A stretch of DNA of 64,000 nucleotides. Origin: Bacilli bacterium (lineage in GTDB: Bacteria > Bacillota_I > Bacilli_A > RFN20 > CAG-826). The notes beneath the pieces are model-generated. The model searched no databases. It had not been told where the DNA came from and worked only from the letters and a program-made list of their open reading frames with translations. The first letter of the stretch is position 1. Each line of letters starts with the position of its first letter. Positions 17,327 to 28,299 of this stretch are shown piece by piece. The position numbers and the translations under genes were made by a program. The stretch covers positions 902,837 to 966,836 of the forward strand of contig JAKVOO010000001.1 in NCBI GenBank assembly GCA_022482735.1, written 5' to 3'.

Positions 17327-19549
17327 CTAGTTATTAATACCGACTAATTTAACATTGACGTTAGCAATATAGACCACGCCATTAACATCTTCCGGGGCAT
17401 AGAACGAGAAGAAATCGACTGTTCTCGTCGCCGTCCAACTGATAGTTTCCTCATGGAAACCAGCGCTCATATAAGAACTGGAACCATTACTACCGACTTC
17501 TAAGAAAACATTATTGTCCATGTTGTACATTAGACGAGCTCCTTCACCAACTGGAGTCCAAGAAGCAACAAAGTAGGTCAATTTAATTTCATAATTTTGA
17601 CCGTTTTCAATTTTTCCACCCGCTTGGAACCATTCCATGGTGGCATTGCCGCCACTAAAGGTGAATTTCGTAGGTGCCGTTCCCATTCTCTCATCGGCAA
17701 TGGCTTCGGCGTTGTCATCAAAAGCTTCGGTTTTAATTGTGGTCTTATCCTGATTTCCCCACTGACGAGAGGAAACTGTCCAATTATCGCCAACCTTATA
17801 GCCGTTTGGCGTTTGATCTTCAATGACGGGATCTGGCTCACTTAAGGTAGCGGTTAATGCCCCGATATATATTTCGAAATTAGCATTTCCCGCCCCGTAA
17901 ATATTTAATTGACGCCAGCCACTCATAATGACACCCGAATAAGTAACTTTGTAGATACCCGATCCCAAATCTTCTTTGCTAACAGCTAGAGTTGGGTTGC
18001 CTGAGTCGCCCATCATAATTAAGTTAAAACCACCATCACTAACCGCATAATAAATAATCTCAATCGTTAATTTTTTGCCTTCGATCATATTATTCTTGGT
18101 TAATCCGCTAAATAAATGACTATCGGCGTTGACTAATTTAAGCGCATTATTAGAGAAGTATTCACTTCCGCTCATCGTCGTTTTTGCGGTTTCATTCTCT
18201 AAATTATTGATGATGACTGTCTCACCACTACTCGCGGTTGCACCATTGGTCTCAAAATCCCAAGTAAATCCCGCGGCTAAATCTTCCGCTAACGGCTCCA
18301 CTGGTGTGACTTGAGCCAGTTGGACTGTCTCAATCGTAAAACTATCAACCGCAATTTTAATATCGCTTGTGTCACCTGATAACTTAAAGAAGAAGAAATA
18401 AGCATTTCCAGTCGCGGGAACTTCTGTTCCTGGAAAGGAAACCGAATAATTATAAACTTGGTTTTGAACAGCTCCTGAGGTCACAAATTGACTATTCATG
18501 CCATTAGAGCCATCCCAAGATAATCCAAAGTAAACATCCCCAAAATTTTGGGAAGGCGTCAATACTTTATAACTAAAGGAAACCTTATATGTGGCTTGTT
18601 CTGACCGTTTGAAGTAATCATTGAAAGCACTTAAGAAGACTGAATTGGCCGCACTGCCGGCCGTTTTATTCATATCGATTACCAATGAATTTCCGGCGAT
18701 AGCTTCGCTTGTGCCGGTAATATAGGTGGCATTATTGGAATCATTTACGGCAGCTAACGGCGATTTACGTCCCTTTTCAAAGTTCTCTTTAAAAACACCA
18801 TATTCGCTCATGATACTCGGATCATTATAGCCACTAACATCGAAGGATTCCGCCGTCGCCGGAGTAACCGTGACGACAACTTCATCTTCTTGATAGCGAC
18901 CATCTTCTGTCTCAACGTAGTAACTTAAAATATGCTCACCGGCAATTTTAGCTTGAAACTTGCCTTCGCTAATCGTGCCTTTTTCTGCTAGGTCTTCAAT
19001 TTCGATGGATGCAGTCAAATCACTGCCATCGTAGTCGGTAGCACTTACGGTCGGTAGCGATATTTCTTCTCCAGCGGCCGCCACTAATTCTTTGTCGCCA
19101 TCAAAGGCAAATACTGGCATTGATTTTTCGTTTATAACCAGCGTAGCTTCGCCACTAATATCTCCGTCAGTCGCCACTGCGGTAATCACAACTGTCCCTG
19201 CTTTTAAGGCAGTGATTTCACCATTACTTTCAATAGTAGCAATCAAAGGATCAGAAGTGTGCAACGTATAAGTCTTAACATCGGCATTTTCGGGTAAGAC
19301 AGTAACCGAAGCTGTCGGTTTGTCCCCCACATAAACACTCGCGCTTGATAAACTGACTGATACACTATCAACATGAACAACAGGATCAACATAAGAGCTA
19401 GAATCTTCGCTGGAAGTAATATCGGATGTAGTCTCCGAGGTTGTGCTTACTTCTGTCGATGGTCCGGAACTGCTAGTTCCTCCCCCATTACAAGCTGCCA
19501 GTCCCATAATCGCAGCAACAGCAATAAGAGAAACAATTTTTTTCTTCAT
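17327..19549 (-). CDS. lipoprotein with Big_2-type Ig domain, probable carbohydrate-binding surface protein
   Basis: A 740-residue lipoprotein (LAAC, lipidated Cys20) with a Ser/Thr-rich linker. Residues about 60-145 form a BIG2-type bacterial Ig domain (VSVSLSSASVYVGD, GEITALKAGTVVITA). A second Ig-like unit follows to about 235, and the remainder contains three beta-rich segments each ending in tryptophan/aspartate-rich repeats, resembling carbohydrate-binding modules. No catalytic motif was recognised. It lies between the beta-helix enzymes and the cytoplasmic glycosidases, so capture of polysaccharide at the cell surface is inferred. Confidence 0.6.
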   Translation of the reverse strand: MKKKIVSLIAVAAIMGLAACNGGGTSSSGPSTEVSTTSETTSDITSSEDSSSYVDPVVHVDSVSVSLSSASVYVGDKPTASVTVLPENADVKTYTLHTSDPLIATIESNGEITALKAGTVVITAVATDGDISGEATLVINEKSMPVFAFDGDKELVAAAGEEISLPTVSATDYDGSDLTASIEIEDLAEKGTISEGKFQAKIAGEHILSYYVETEDGRYQEDEVVVTVTPATAESFDVSGYNDPSIMSEYGVFKENFEKGRKSPLAAVNDSNNATYITGTSEAIAGNSLVIDMNKTAGSAANSVFLSAFNDYFKRSEQATYKVSFSYKVLTPSQNFGDVYFGLSWDGSNGMNSQFVTSGAVQNQVYNYSVSFPGTEVPATGNAYFFFFKLSGDTSDIKIAVDSFTIETVQLAQVTPVEPLAEDLAAGFTWDFETNGATASSGETVIINNLENETAKTTMSGSEYFSNNALKLVNADSHLFSGLTKNNMIEGKKLTIEIIYYAVSDGGFNLIMMGDSGNPTLAVSKEDLGSGIYKVTYSGVIMSGWRQLNIYGAGNANFEIYIGALTATLSEPDPVIEDQTPNGYKVGDNWTVSSRQWGNQDKTTIKTEAFDDNAEAIADERMGTAPTKFTFSGGNATMEWFQAGGKIENGQNYEIKLTYFVASWTPVGEGARLMYNMDNNVFLEVGSNGSSSYMSAGFHEETISWTATRTVDFFSFYAPEDVNGVVYIANVNVKLVGINN

Positions 19550-19584
19550 TGTTTTTTTCTCCTCCTTGAAAACAATTTAGATGT

Positions 19585-22500
19585 TTAGTCAAAGATATAC
19601 TGGGGCATCCGTGCGGTCTTTGTCTTATAGTCCTCCACAAAATGAGGGACATTTGACATTTGAATCCGCTTTAGTCCAAGATCTGCCCGTTCAGCATCGG
19701 CAACAACGATGGCAATATCAATAGGGTTCCCTGCATCAATCGCCGTTTTAAACTCCGGAGCAAAAGTAAACGGAATACAGACTTCACCGCGATAGCCTGT
19801 TTCAGTCAGCACTAATTTGGCCTGAATTAGTGACTTCTTAGCTAAATAAGTAGAATTTGTTCTAACTTCGGATAATGCGGTGTAATTATCCGTTTCCCAA
19901 CGGGTTGCGAAGGCGGCTTGAATAACGCCGCCATCATCTTTATAAACTTGCATATCTGCATTGGGCATATCCGTAATTGTCGACATAAATAATTCGATGC
20001 AATCGCCAAGCCAGAAATCATTAACTGTCTTAACGTTTATTTCATTATCAAAAATATCGAAACCAAAATATATTCCCGAGACATCATGAGTAATCAATAA
20101 CTTATTAATCGCAAAATGATCACTTAACTCAGTGGCGGTATGTTTGCCACCTTCGGCATCCGAAATACCATCAATTTCAATTGGTGTCACTTCCGCTTCA
20201 TTCCAATCAGACAAATCACCATCAATCGTTAATGGAGTACTGATTGCTTGAACGTTAACCACTGGTCCCGCCTCTGTATTTTTTTGAAATTCTATATCGT
20301 AGTTATTGTCTAAAACGTTAATATCACTTTCGCTGGTCTTACCTTGAAGAACAATTCCCGATAGACCGTTATCCAATGTGTAATTATTATAATTTCCATC
20401 CAAAGTTATGTCCGAAGCGTTATATAAATGAACTAAACAGTTGAAAGTATCACCTGAAGGCTGACTGGTGCTGGCATCATTAAAGAGGTTATCTTTAACA
20501 ATGGAGTCTTTGCCAACGCCCCGCATCGAAATTGAGGCATTTCCATTATGGGAAATATAATTATTTTCAATCGTGATATCATGTATTGTTTCAGCCGGGG
20601 CAACACTGGCATTGCTTGAAATAGCAAAGATGGAAATGTCCCCATATAAAGGTTCGGGCTTAAGATAACAATTATTAATAAATTTATTGTTAGCAATTGT
20701 TAAACCTTGAGGAAGCGTCGCCTCGTTATAAACATCCATCGCCGAAGCGGCTTGAATAGAGCCATGGCCAACATTGATAAAGGCATTGTTTTCAATAGTG
20801 GCATTAGGGACTTGGACCAATACGCCACGATTGCGCTTATTGCGAACGATATTATTAGCAAAAACAAAATTCGGTGTATCTGATAGGAACGTGACTCGCG
20901 CCACTCCCCAATCGGATACATTGCTCATCCGTTCGTTTACGGTTACTACATAACCGGTCCCTGATTTTGTGACTGAAGCAATCGTATAATATCCTTGCGT
21001 CGGATTATAACTAGCAAATGTTTGCTCATCATAAACGGCAATTTTATCGCCTACATTCGGTTGGGCAACTTCGCTCGTAATCCGAGCCAAGGTCATTGAC
21101 TTAGTTGTTCCCCCTTCCGCATCCGCTAACTTATACCAATATCCTTGTTTGATATTTAAGGCGTCATCATGTGAATTTTCAATTAAGCAATTGGTGACAA
21201 ATACATCTCCATGCATGGAGACAAAATGCATCGCATCAGCGGTAGCCGTCATTAAAGAGGCACTATTTTCTCGAATTGCCAAATTAAAGCGATTGACATA
21301 AAAGTTAGTTACTGATGAAGCGGTCAAAGCCATTCCGGCAGCATTGTTCATTGTCATATTTTCTAAATAAACACCTTGCGAGTTTTGAACAGTAAATCCG
21401 TGAGCATCATATTGCGAGAACGATACCGCGACAAATGATTCATTCCGGGGACGGCTGATTGCACTGTTAAATATTACTTTTAGTGAATAACCATTCGTAC
21501 TATCGCCCGTAAATTCGTAACTGGTAAAACTGTCTACTAGGAAGTTACCCCCTTGTAAAGGCGCTTTGGTTTGGTAATTAAATTCCACCCATGAACGGAT
21601 GGAGGCTTTAGGGGAAGAGGCTAAAACTCTTTCTACCAAAGGATTAAACTCCGCATCAACTTTTATGGTAAGACTCTTATCGACCACGCTGCCTTCGATG
21701 ATGGTTCCTGTTAAAGAGGAAGGAACATCAAGTCGCATCGTAATATTATTAAAATGAATATTTTGGGAATTTTTAATATTAAAGTACCCTTTCCAGTTTA
21801 ATGAAGCATACTTTAGATTAATTATCGTATCGGCCCCTTCAAAATAAGTGCCATTCAAGCCATCAGCGACAAAGGCAAACCCGGTGGTTGATAATCCACT
21901 ATCGACATCAACTAATCCACTGGGAAACTTAATTTTTGCCATCTTTCCATTATCATTAACTGCCTTAGCAAGATAAATTGCTGTCTGAATTTGATAGTAG
22001 CTATTAGTTTCTGTTGCTTCGGGAAAATAGGTCTTGATGGAAGCTAGAGTTATTTCACTTGTAGTGATAATACTATCTTCCGCAAGTTCCTCATCACTTA
22101 ATGATGGATATTTTTCGACGATTAAAGACTCATCAACACCAACGTTTCCACTGCTACTTAAGCCATATTTATCTTTGCCCGATAGATCTGATATTGCATA
22201 TGGGCTAGCATCCAATTTCTCGACATAGTCAGAAATACTTAAATAACCATTTTCAGAAGCAGGAATAACTTGAAGATCCACCGTATCTTGAAAGTTTCCA
22301 TCATGCGTGGTAACCGTGACGGTGGCTAGGCCTTCTTTAATGCCCGTGACAACTCCTAGACTCGATACTTCAACGCAATCAGTAGAACTATAGGTTACCG
22401 ACTTATCCGTTGCGTCAAGTGGAGATATTGTCACATTTAGTTGAAGAGTATCATCAACCTTAATTATCGTTTCTGAAGATGATAGGCTCACTCCCGTTAC

Positions 22501-22626
22501 TTCAATGGCGCTTGAAGAAAAAGAGGTGTCGCCACTAGAACTATTATTGTGATTGCAACTTGATAAACTCATAACTGCAACCATCAAAATGACACCGGAA
22601 ATATATTTAAATAATTTTCTTTTCAT
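19585..22626 (-). CDS. beta-helix lipoprotein with Big_2 and CBM9-like domains, GH110-like
   Basis: The start at 22626 is chosen because a lipoprotein signal (LSSC, Cys24) follows it and a GGAAG site precedes it; an upstream in-frame start would add 31 non-signal residues. After a BIG2 domain (about 40-120) comes a right-handed parallel beta-helix with IENSHDDALNIK and RNKRNRGVLVQ, patterns resembling GH110 alpha-galactosidases and related beta-helix enzymes. The last 230 residues (TIDGDLSDWNEAEVTP, LGDCIELFMS) resemble a CBM9/DOMON-type sugar-binding domain. It should act outside the cell on polysaccharide. It is a paralogue of the next gene upstream. The exact activity is uncertain; a pectin-lyase-fold depolymerase is an alternative. 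Confidence 0.65.
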   Translation of the reverse strand: MKRKLFKYISGVILMVAVMSLSSCNHNNSSSGDTSFSSSAIEVTGVSLSSSETIIKVDDTLQLNVTISPLDATDKSVTYSSTDCVEVSSLGVVTGIKEGLATVTVTTHDGNFQDTVDLQVIPASENGYLSISDYVEKLDASPYAISDLSGKDKYGLSSSGNVGVDESLIVEKYPSLSDEELAEDSIITTSEITLASIKTYFPEATETNSYYQIQTAIYLAKAVNDNGKMAKIKFPSGLVDVDSGLSTTGFAFVADGLNGTYFEGADTIINLKYASLNWKGYFNIKNSQNIHFNNITMRLDVPSSLTGTIIEGSVVDKSLTIKVDAEFNPLVERVLASSPKASIRSWVEFNYQTKAPLQGGNFLVDSFTSYEFTGDSTNGYSLKVIFNSAISRPRNESFVAVSFSQYDAHGFTVQNSQGVYLENMTMNNAAGMALTASSVTNFYVNRFNLAIRENSASLMTATADAMHFVSMHGDVFVTNCLIENSHDDALNIKQGYWYKLADAEGGTTKSMTLARITSEVAQPNVGDKIAVYDEQTFASYNPTQGYYTIASVTKSGTGYVVTVNERMSNVSDWGVARVTFLSDTPNFVFANNIVRNKRNRGVLVQVPNATIENNAFINVGHGSIQAASAMDVYNEATLPQGLTIANNKFINNCYLKPEPLYGDISIFAISSNASVAPAETIHDITIENNYISHNGNASISMRGVGKDSIVKDNLFNDASTSQPSGDTFNCLVHLYNASDITLDGNYNNYTLDNGLSGIVLQGKTSESDINVLDNNYDIEFQKNTEAGPVVNVQAISTPLTIDGDLSDWNEAEVTPIEIDGISDAEGGKHTATELSDHFAINKLLITHDVSGIYFGFDIFDNEINVKTVNDFWLGDCIELFMSTITDMPNADMQVYKDDGGVIQAAFATRWETDNYTALSEVRTNSTYLAKKSLIQAKLVLTETGYRGEVCIPFTFAPEFKTAIDAGNPIDIAIVVADAERADLGLKRIQMSNVPHFVEDYKTKTARMPQYIFD

Positions 22627-22627
22627 C

Positions 22628-24650
22628 TTAAATTGACTTCCTTTCACTATTGTTTTCAAGCGTAATTCCAACTTGACCACTGGCCACATCAATAAAAGTG
22701 AGTGTCTGAGTAGAATCATTAATTAAGACATTGCCACTTATCGTCAAATTTTCTGAAGCCTGAGCCCGAATTAAACGATCAGCTTTAAAACTGTCATAGT
22801 AGAAGAGATTGTTTTGAATTAAGCCCGTTCCAGTCGCAAGTAGATTAATAGCTAATGATTGACCATTAAAGAAGAAATTATTGCTTACTTCCACATTTTT
22901 AATTGTCGAAGGGAACACTATTTGCCGACCCCTTTGATCCATAAGCAAATATCGACACATCTTCATAATTAGTCAAAAACTTATTGTTAATAATTTTTAT
23001 ATTTTGAGGAACAATTGCTTCCCGAAAAATATCATAAACTGCGAGAACTTGTATTGCCCCCATCACTACATTTTGAAACGTGCAATTTTGAATAATCGAA
23101 TTACGAGTTTGCAAGAGGATTCCCCGGTTGCGTTTATTGCGAATGATACAATTATCCAATAACAAACTGGTTGTCTTAGTGGCATTACCCACGTTCGCAC
23201 CGGAAGGAATATCCCGTGGACGAGAGTCTACGGTCAAAGTGTAATTGCTGCCTAGTTTTACTAAATCGGTAATTGTATAGGATCCAATAAGGCCCATTGT
23301 TTCTGGATCATAAATATCGATAGTATCCCCAATATCATAAGAAATTAGCACTTCTGTTTGGGTTTGTTGAACTTCAATTTCTTTGGCTGAAGCATTAACA
23401 CTCACCACTTTGGTGTAAAAAGTTTTAATATTAAGCGCATCATCGTGCGAGCCTTCAAGTAGACAATTGGAAATTTGTAAATCGCCTTCTAGCGCAGCCG
23501 AATGAATAATATCGGCCGTACAGGTCATGATTCTTTTTGAACCGGGCCGATTCATAAAGTTAACTCGGTTGAAGTAGACATTTTTTCCCATATCAATGCG
23601 CATTCCCATTCCGCCTGTTACATAAACATTAATGTCTTCCATATAGACGTCTTGGCATTGATAGAAATGAAATCCATGGTTCTCATACATCGTAAAAGCA
23701 AAGGAAACATTGGCCCCAATTATTGGCGCTTTATATTGGCAATAAGGGAAGGATTTATTTAAAGTTACTTTAAACTCGCGAGTAGCAGCACTGTAACTTG
23801 CACTAGCTATGCCTTTGCTAGAAGCACTTGTCGGTGAATTATAGAATAAATTGTGATTGCGGTCAGGGACGTATTTTTGGGTTACTTCATCGAAATAGCA
23901 CTCCATGTATGAACCGGTTTCGCCCTTCCAACTTGTATATAACGTGTTGGTCAAATCAAACTCCTCGGGAATTGATAAATAGATATCGGCGGTTTGATCA
24001 AAATCGTCGACCCGAGTAATTGTTCCGGAAATTGTCGGTGAATTTTTCATATCAAAGGCAATGTTGCTAAGATGGATATTTTGCGAGGCTTTTGCCTCAA
24101 AGTAAGTTCCCCAACCCGAATATACAAATTCGGTACTTCCCTTTCCAACGAGATAAACATCTTTAATACCAGTAACATCCACCGTTCCGGAGAATGGGTA
24201 AATAGCATCTTGAAATTGGATAATTTTATTTCCCGAAACGCTGATAATATTCTTAAGCAAAATCGATAACGCGCCGGTATTATTACCTCCGCTTGGGGAA
24301 ATTCCATAGTCTTCCGCCTTATAGAACGTTCCTTCACTTGGAATGGCAAATTTGGTTTCGTTTGCAAAGCGATCGCTGTCGACGCCTACCCGAGTTAAAT
24401 CAGCTATACCCAAATCTTCGTTTGTGCGAATATCGGTGCTAAACGGTGTCGCTTTCATATTTTGTAAGACTTCTTCTGTACTCATAAAGTTTTCCTCTTC
24501 GCTACTACTGCTATTTGAAGTCTCACTCTCGGATATCGATGAATCGCTAGTTACTATTTCGCTTGTAGAATCACTGGAAGATGATCCGCCATAAAAGCAT
24601 CCACTTAGAGCTAATAAAGTTGTAAGTAAGACAAAAACACGCTTTTTCAT
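22628..24650 (-). pseudogene. beta-helix lipoprotein interrupted by a single-base frameshift
   Basis: Two reading frames together make one protein of about 673 residues. The first (24650 to 22899) has a lipoprotein signal (LSGC, Cys18) and a beta-helix with LEGSHDDALNIK and RNKRNRGILLQ, paralogous to the neighbouring lipoprotein. It runs out of frame just after SIFAYGSKGSANSV. The second frame (to 22628) continues the helix with PSTIKNVEVSNNFFF, which aligns with the paralogue. Removing one C from the CCC run (plus-strand GGG at 22911-22913) restores one frame. Either the gene is recently broken or the base is a sequencing error. It starts one base downstream of the solute-binding protein gene's stop. 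Confidence 0.7.
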
Positions 24651-24651
24651 T

Positions 24652-26391
24652 TCAGGCCTCTTGCTTATATCTTGTCAAAGCATCGTTATAGCATTTGATA
24701 AGATTATCCGCACCAAACCCCTTTAAATCCGAAACAAATGACTGCCAACTATTATCATCAAACGGATCTTTGCCGTTATCGCCTCGAATATAACTTGCCT
24801 CTAAGTATTTAAGTTGAGGATCAAGTGAAGCTTTTATTGTCGTAATCTGCGAATATTCATTGGAGTTGAGTTTTATTTCACCTGGTTCGGGATTCTTTAA
24901 ATAAGGACGATAAATTTCCGACATTTCATTTAACTTCATGATAATCGGGTCATTCATTTTGCCAACAAAGTCATTAGCCCAATATAAGGCTGATGCACTG
25001 CCGACATTGGGGGTTATCGTCGCACGATATTGCTCTTGGTTTCCCGTCCAATCATCAGGAACATTAAAGGTCCAAGAGGTGTGGTTAGCGTCATCCCACG
25101 TCCAGTCCACTCCTTCAACTCCATAGGAAATGAGTTGAGCACCTAATGGGCTATACATAATATCTAAAAGCCGCGCTACCTCACGAACATAAGGGGATTT
25201 TTGTGGAATACAGGCTCCGTCCGCTTTAAACGACCCAAAACCCCACTGAAGTGGTGTTCCTGTATAGTAACTTGATGTCAATGGACCAAAAGTCTGGTAG
25301 TCGCTTTCGTAATCATAACCCACGGTTAAATAAGCGGCAGCGGAAACAAAACTGCCTAATCGATTTTGCGTTCCGTATTGAGCCATTTGGTTGTCGGTAG
25401 TAATAGAAAAAGTACTATTATGCAGTAAGCCTTCACTCCATAGGGTATTCATAAATTGCAGATACTTTCGATACGCCACTGTATATGGAACGTAAGTAAA
25501 TTGAGATTGATCGTTTTCAATTTCCGCCCCTTGCGAAACGTATCCATAACTAGCCAAAACAAAATTTCGTAAGTATTCTAATGACTTGGATGTAACTGGA
25601 ATCTCATCATCCGTCTTGCCGTTATCGTTAGCATCTAAATTTTTAAAAGCCCGAAGCACATTTAGATATTGTTCCACAGTTTTTATTTGGTCGGCCGCCG
25701 GCAATAATTGTCCGTTATAACCACCATAATTGTTGTTGATATTGTCAATCCATTTTTGGTTGACAAACATCTTAAAGGTTAAATCGCGAGCTACATCACT
25801 GACCGATAATGTGGCATACATTTTTCCATCCGATAGCGTGGCAACCTTTTTTGCATCTTCTTTTTCACTATCAACACCAAAATTATCAATTAATCCAGCT
25901 TTATAGTTAGGCATATAGTTTTCGATAATATTGCCAACCGCTATTGTCTCGCTGCCCGTTTTAAACTGGTAATTATCATCGTTAAAAGGTACATAGGCAT
26001 CATAGCCTAATTCTAGATACTGAACCTGCTCAGAAACGGCATTGTTAAATAAGAATAAATCTGGAAGTCCTGAACTATTCTTCCAAACGCTTGCTCGTTG
26101 ATTGGAATAAGCCGAAGTATCAGGGGTAGTAAATTCGAAATTTAAACCCGTTATTTGTGAAAGATATTTGAACATTGTCAAATCTTTATATTCTGGATTA
26201 CCCGCACTATGAGGAGCGAAGATTTTAATAGTGACTGGATCTTTAACAATGCGATAAGGATTATCCTCTGTTCCATTTAAAAGGAAATTTTCAGCATCAT
26301 AGGTGGTAGTTGTGCCACAGCCCGCAAGAAAAGATAAGATAAATGCTAGACTTCCTAGATTGGATAAAACTTTAGTAATTCTTTTTTTCAT
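24652..26391 (-). CDS. oligosaccharide-binding lipoprotein (LplA/YtcQ type)
   Basis: A 579-residue extracellular solute-binding protein with lipoprotein signal (LAGC, Cys25). The DPVTIKIFAPHSAGNPEYKD start of the mature fold, the aromatic-rich body and the size near 550-580 match the LplA/YtcQ group used for pectin- and hemicellulose-derived oligosaccharides, as in the B. subtilis rhamnogalacturonan importer YtcQ-YteP-YtcP. It is encoded five bases after the second permease. The ligand, probably a rhamnose-containing oligosaccharide, is inferred from neighbouring glycosidases. Confidence 0.82.
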   Translation of the reverse strand: MKKRITKVLSNLGSLAFILSFLAGCGTTTTYDAENFLLNGTEDNPYRIVKDPVTIKIFAPHSAGNPEYKDLTMFKYLSQITGLNFEFTTPDTSAYSNQRASVWKNSSGLPDLFLFNNAVSEQVQYLELGYDAYVPFNDDNYQFKTGSETIAVGNIIENYMPNYKAGLIDNFGVDSEKEDAKKVATLSDGKMYATLSVSDVARDLTFKMFVNQKWIDNINNNYGGYNGQLLPAADQIKTVEQYLNVLRAFKNLDANDNGKTDDEIPVTSKSLEYLRNFVLASYGYVSQGAEIENDQSQFTYVPYTVAYRKYLQFMNTLWSEGLLHNSTFSITTDNQMAQYGTQNRLGSFVSAAAYLTVGYDYESDYQTFGPLTSSYYTGTPLQWGFGSFKADGACIPQKSPYVREVARLLDIMYSPLGAQLISYGVEGVDWTWDDANHTSWTFNVPDDWTGNQEQYRATITPNVGSASALYWANDFVGKMNDPIIMKLNEMSEIYRPYLKNPEPGEIKLNSNEYSQITTIKASLDPQLKYLEASYIRGDNGKDPFDDNSWQSFVSDLKGFGADNLIKCYNDALTRYKQEA

Positions 26392-26396
26392 AGTGT

Positions 26397-27281
26397 TTAG
26401 CCTTTCACGCCACCGATGGTGACACCTTTTTCAAAATACTTCTGGAAGAAGGGATAGATGATTAATAAGGGAAGTGAAGAAACAACGATGATGACATACT
26501 TTAGTTGCTCTGCCGTATTGATGTCCGTTACGCCTCCGCCTAACGAGCTTTGATTAGAAATTAGTATGTTATTTAAAATATTTTGTAGAGGATATAGCGA
26601 TTGGTCTTGCACATACATCATGGCGTTAAAATATGAATTCCAATATCCAACAACCGCGTATAGAATCATCACGGCAATAATCGGGCGACATAAGGGGAGA
26701 ACTATCCGAAAGAAAATCGAGAAATCACCGCAGCCATCAATCATTGCTGCTTCTTGTACTTCCATAGGAATTGATGTTTCCATATAAGTTCGGATGACGA
26801 TGATATTAAATACCGATATACATCCAGGTAGAATAATCGCCCAAATTGTATTGTATAGGTTAAGTTGAGTGACCAAAATGTAAGTAGGGATCATTCCTCC
26901 ACTGACAAACATCGTTAGCACCAAGAAAAGGTTGATAAATTTTCTTCCTTTAAAATCTTTTCGCGATAACGGATAAGCACATAGCATCTGTGCCGTCACT
27001 TGTATGACGGTTCCAATCGCAGTATAAATCAAGGAGTTTTTAAATCCCGTCCAAATCGTATTGTTCTTAAATATCTCCTTATAGCCGTTCAAAGAAAATT
27101 CCACCGGGAAAAGTCCTACATCTCCCGCCACAACTCGATCGGCCGAAGAAAAGGAACTAGCTAAAACATTAAGTAAAGGTACAAGAAAAGTAATCGCAAT
27201 TATGCCGACAATCACCATAATTGCAATATCGAAGATTCTTTCTTTTCCCATACTGTTTTTTCCCATAATTGATCCTACCAA
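26397..27281 (-). CDS. oligosaccharide ABC importer permease (LplC/YtcP type)
   Basis: A 294-residue permease with six predicted spans and the cytoplasmic EAA motif EVQEAAMIDGCGDFSIFFRIVLPLCRPI cut across residues about 180-205, and the usual C-terminal FQKYFEKGVTIGGVKG of the YtcP group. It overlaps the other permease by seven bases. No ATPase is in this operon, so energy must come from an MsmX-type ATPase encoded elsewhere, such as the one at 30.7-32.4 kb. Confidence 0.87.
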   Translation of the reverse strand: MVGSIMGKNSMGKERIFDIAIMVIVGIIAITFLVPLLNVLASSFSSADRVVAGDVGLFPVEFSLNGYKEIFKNNTIWTGFKNSLIYTAIGTVIQVTAQMLCAYPLSRKDFKGRKFINLFLVLTMFVSGGMIPTYILVTQLNLYNTIWAIILPGCISVFNIIVIRTYMETSIPMEVQEAAMIDGCGDFSIFFRIVLPLCRPIIAVMILYAVVGYWNSYFNAMMYVQDQSLYPLQNILNNILISNQSSLGGGVTDINTAEQLKYVIIVVSSLPLLIIYPFFQKYFEKGVTIGGVKG

Positions 27282-28249
27282 AGTGAATTATCACTTACTT
27301 TTTTCGATACAAAGTTCGCTAAAATTAATATCAAAATGTTTACGAACGAATTAAATAATCCTATCGCTGTGGCATATGAAAACTGCGGTATCCCTCCAAA
27401 CTCTGGAAAAGATACTCGATATACATAAGTGGCAATAATTTCCGAAGAAGAAAGATTGGTCGATAGTTGCATCAAATATACTTTTTCAAAGCCAACGCTC
27501 AAAATGTTGCCAATTGACATAATAAACATAATCGTTGCTAAAGGAATAATCGCTGGCAAATTGACGTAGATGATTCTTCTTATTCGACCGGCACCATCAA
27601 TAATCGCCGCATCATGAATATTAGGATCGACATTGGATAAAGTGCCAATATAGACAATCGACCACCATCCCAGGCCTTGCCATAACCCCGAGACAACATA
27701 AATCATACAAAAGTAGTCTGGATTCTCCATCAAATTAGCGGCATTGAATCCAAAGAAGGCAAACACCCGCGTAAAGATTCCGCTGTCGGAATTAAAGAAG
27801 GCAAATAGCATGCCCACAAGAACGCTTACGGAAATAAAATAAGGCGCGTACATTAAAGTCTGAACTACTCTTTTGTATTTTTTTACTCGTACTTCATTTA
27901 ACAATAAAGCAAAAACAATTGGGCAAAGGGAATTAAAAAAGATCGATGCAAGCGAAAGGGTTAAAGTGTTTTTTATAATCGTCCAAAAATTAGGCGAGGT
28001 TATGAATGTGTAAAAATGCTTAAATCCTCCCATGGATGTCCAAGGAGAATCAAAAATACCTTTAAATGACGAATAATCCTTAAACGCAATCACCAACCCA
28101 CCGATTGGAAGATAATGAAAAATAAATATATACAAAACCGTGGGAATCGTCATCAAAAAAAGTCCCAAGCCCATTTTGGAATACCATTTTCGTTTTGCTG
28201 GAGCTTTAATCAATTCTTTGATTTCGTTGTTTAGGGCATTTGCATCCAT
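27275..28249 (-). CDS. oligosaccharide ABC importer permease (LplB/YteP type)
   Basis: The first gene of the polysaccharide operon encodes a 324-residue permease with an N-terminal cytoplasmic stretch, six spans and the coupling EAA-like loop DPNIHDAAIIDGAGRIRRI (about 220-240). The PIGGLVIAFKDYSSFKGI segment is typical of YteP/LplB. It pairs with the LplC-type permease downstream. Confidence 0.87.
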   Translation of the reverse strand: MDANALNNEIKELIKAPAKRKWYSKMGLGLFLMTIPTVLYIFIFHYLPIGGLVIAFKDYSSFKGIFDSPWTSMGGFKHFYTFITSPNFWTIIKNTLTLSLASIFFNSLCPIVFALLLNEVRVKKYKRVVQTLMYAPYFISVSVLVGMLFAFFNSDSGIFTRVFAFFGFNAANLMENPDYFCMIYVVSGLWQGLGWWSIVYIGTLSNVDPNIHDAAIIDGAGRIRRIIYVNLPAIIPLATIMFIMSIGNILSVGFEKVYLMQLSTNLSSSEIIATYVYRVSFPEFGGIPQFSYATAIGLFNSFVNILILILANFVSKKVSDNSLW

Positions 28250-28262
28250 GATTTTGTTTCCT

Positions 28263-28299
28263 TTGAAAGCGCTTTTAGTATAACATTTCTACTTGTCTA
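28263..28299 (-). promoter_or_regulatory. promoter and cre-like box of the oligosaccharide operon
   Basis: On the minus strand a TATACT -10 lies at 28282-28277 with no convincing -35. Overlapping it, 28263-28278 (core GAAAGCGCTTT) matches the cre consensus apart from two 3' positions. Repression by CcpA and activation by the divergent AraC-type regulator are plausible. Confidence 0.45.

Noticed and set aside
17327-19549. Polysaccharide lyase or glycosidase activity for the 740-residue lipoprotein
   Set aside because: I could find Ig-like and binding-module-like segments but no catalytic motif.
22628-22966. Separate 112-codon gene after the beta-helix lipoprotein
   Set aside because: Its sequence continues the beta-helix of the upstream frame and aligns with the paralogue, so it is the shifted tail of the same gene.
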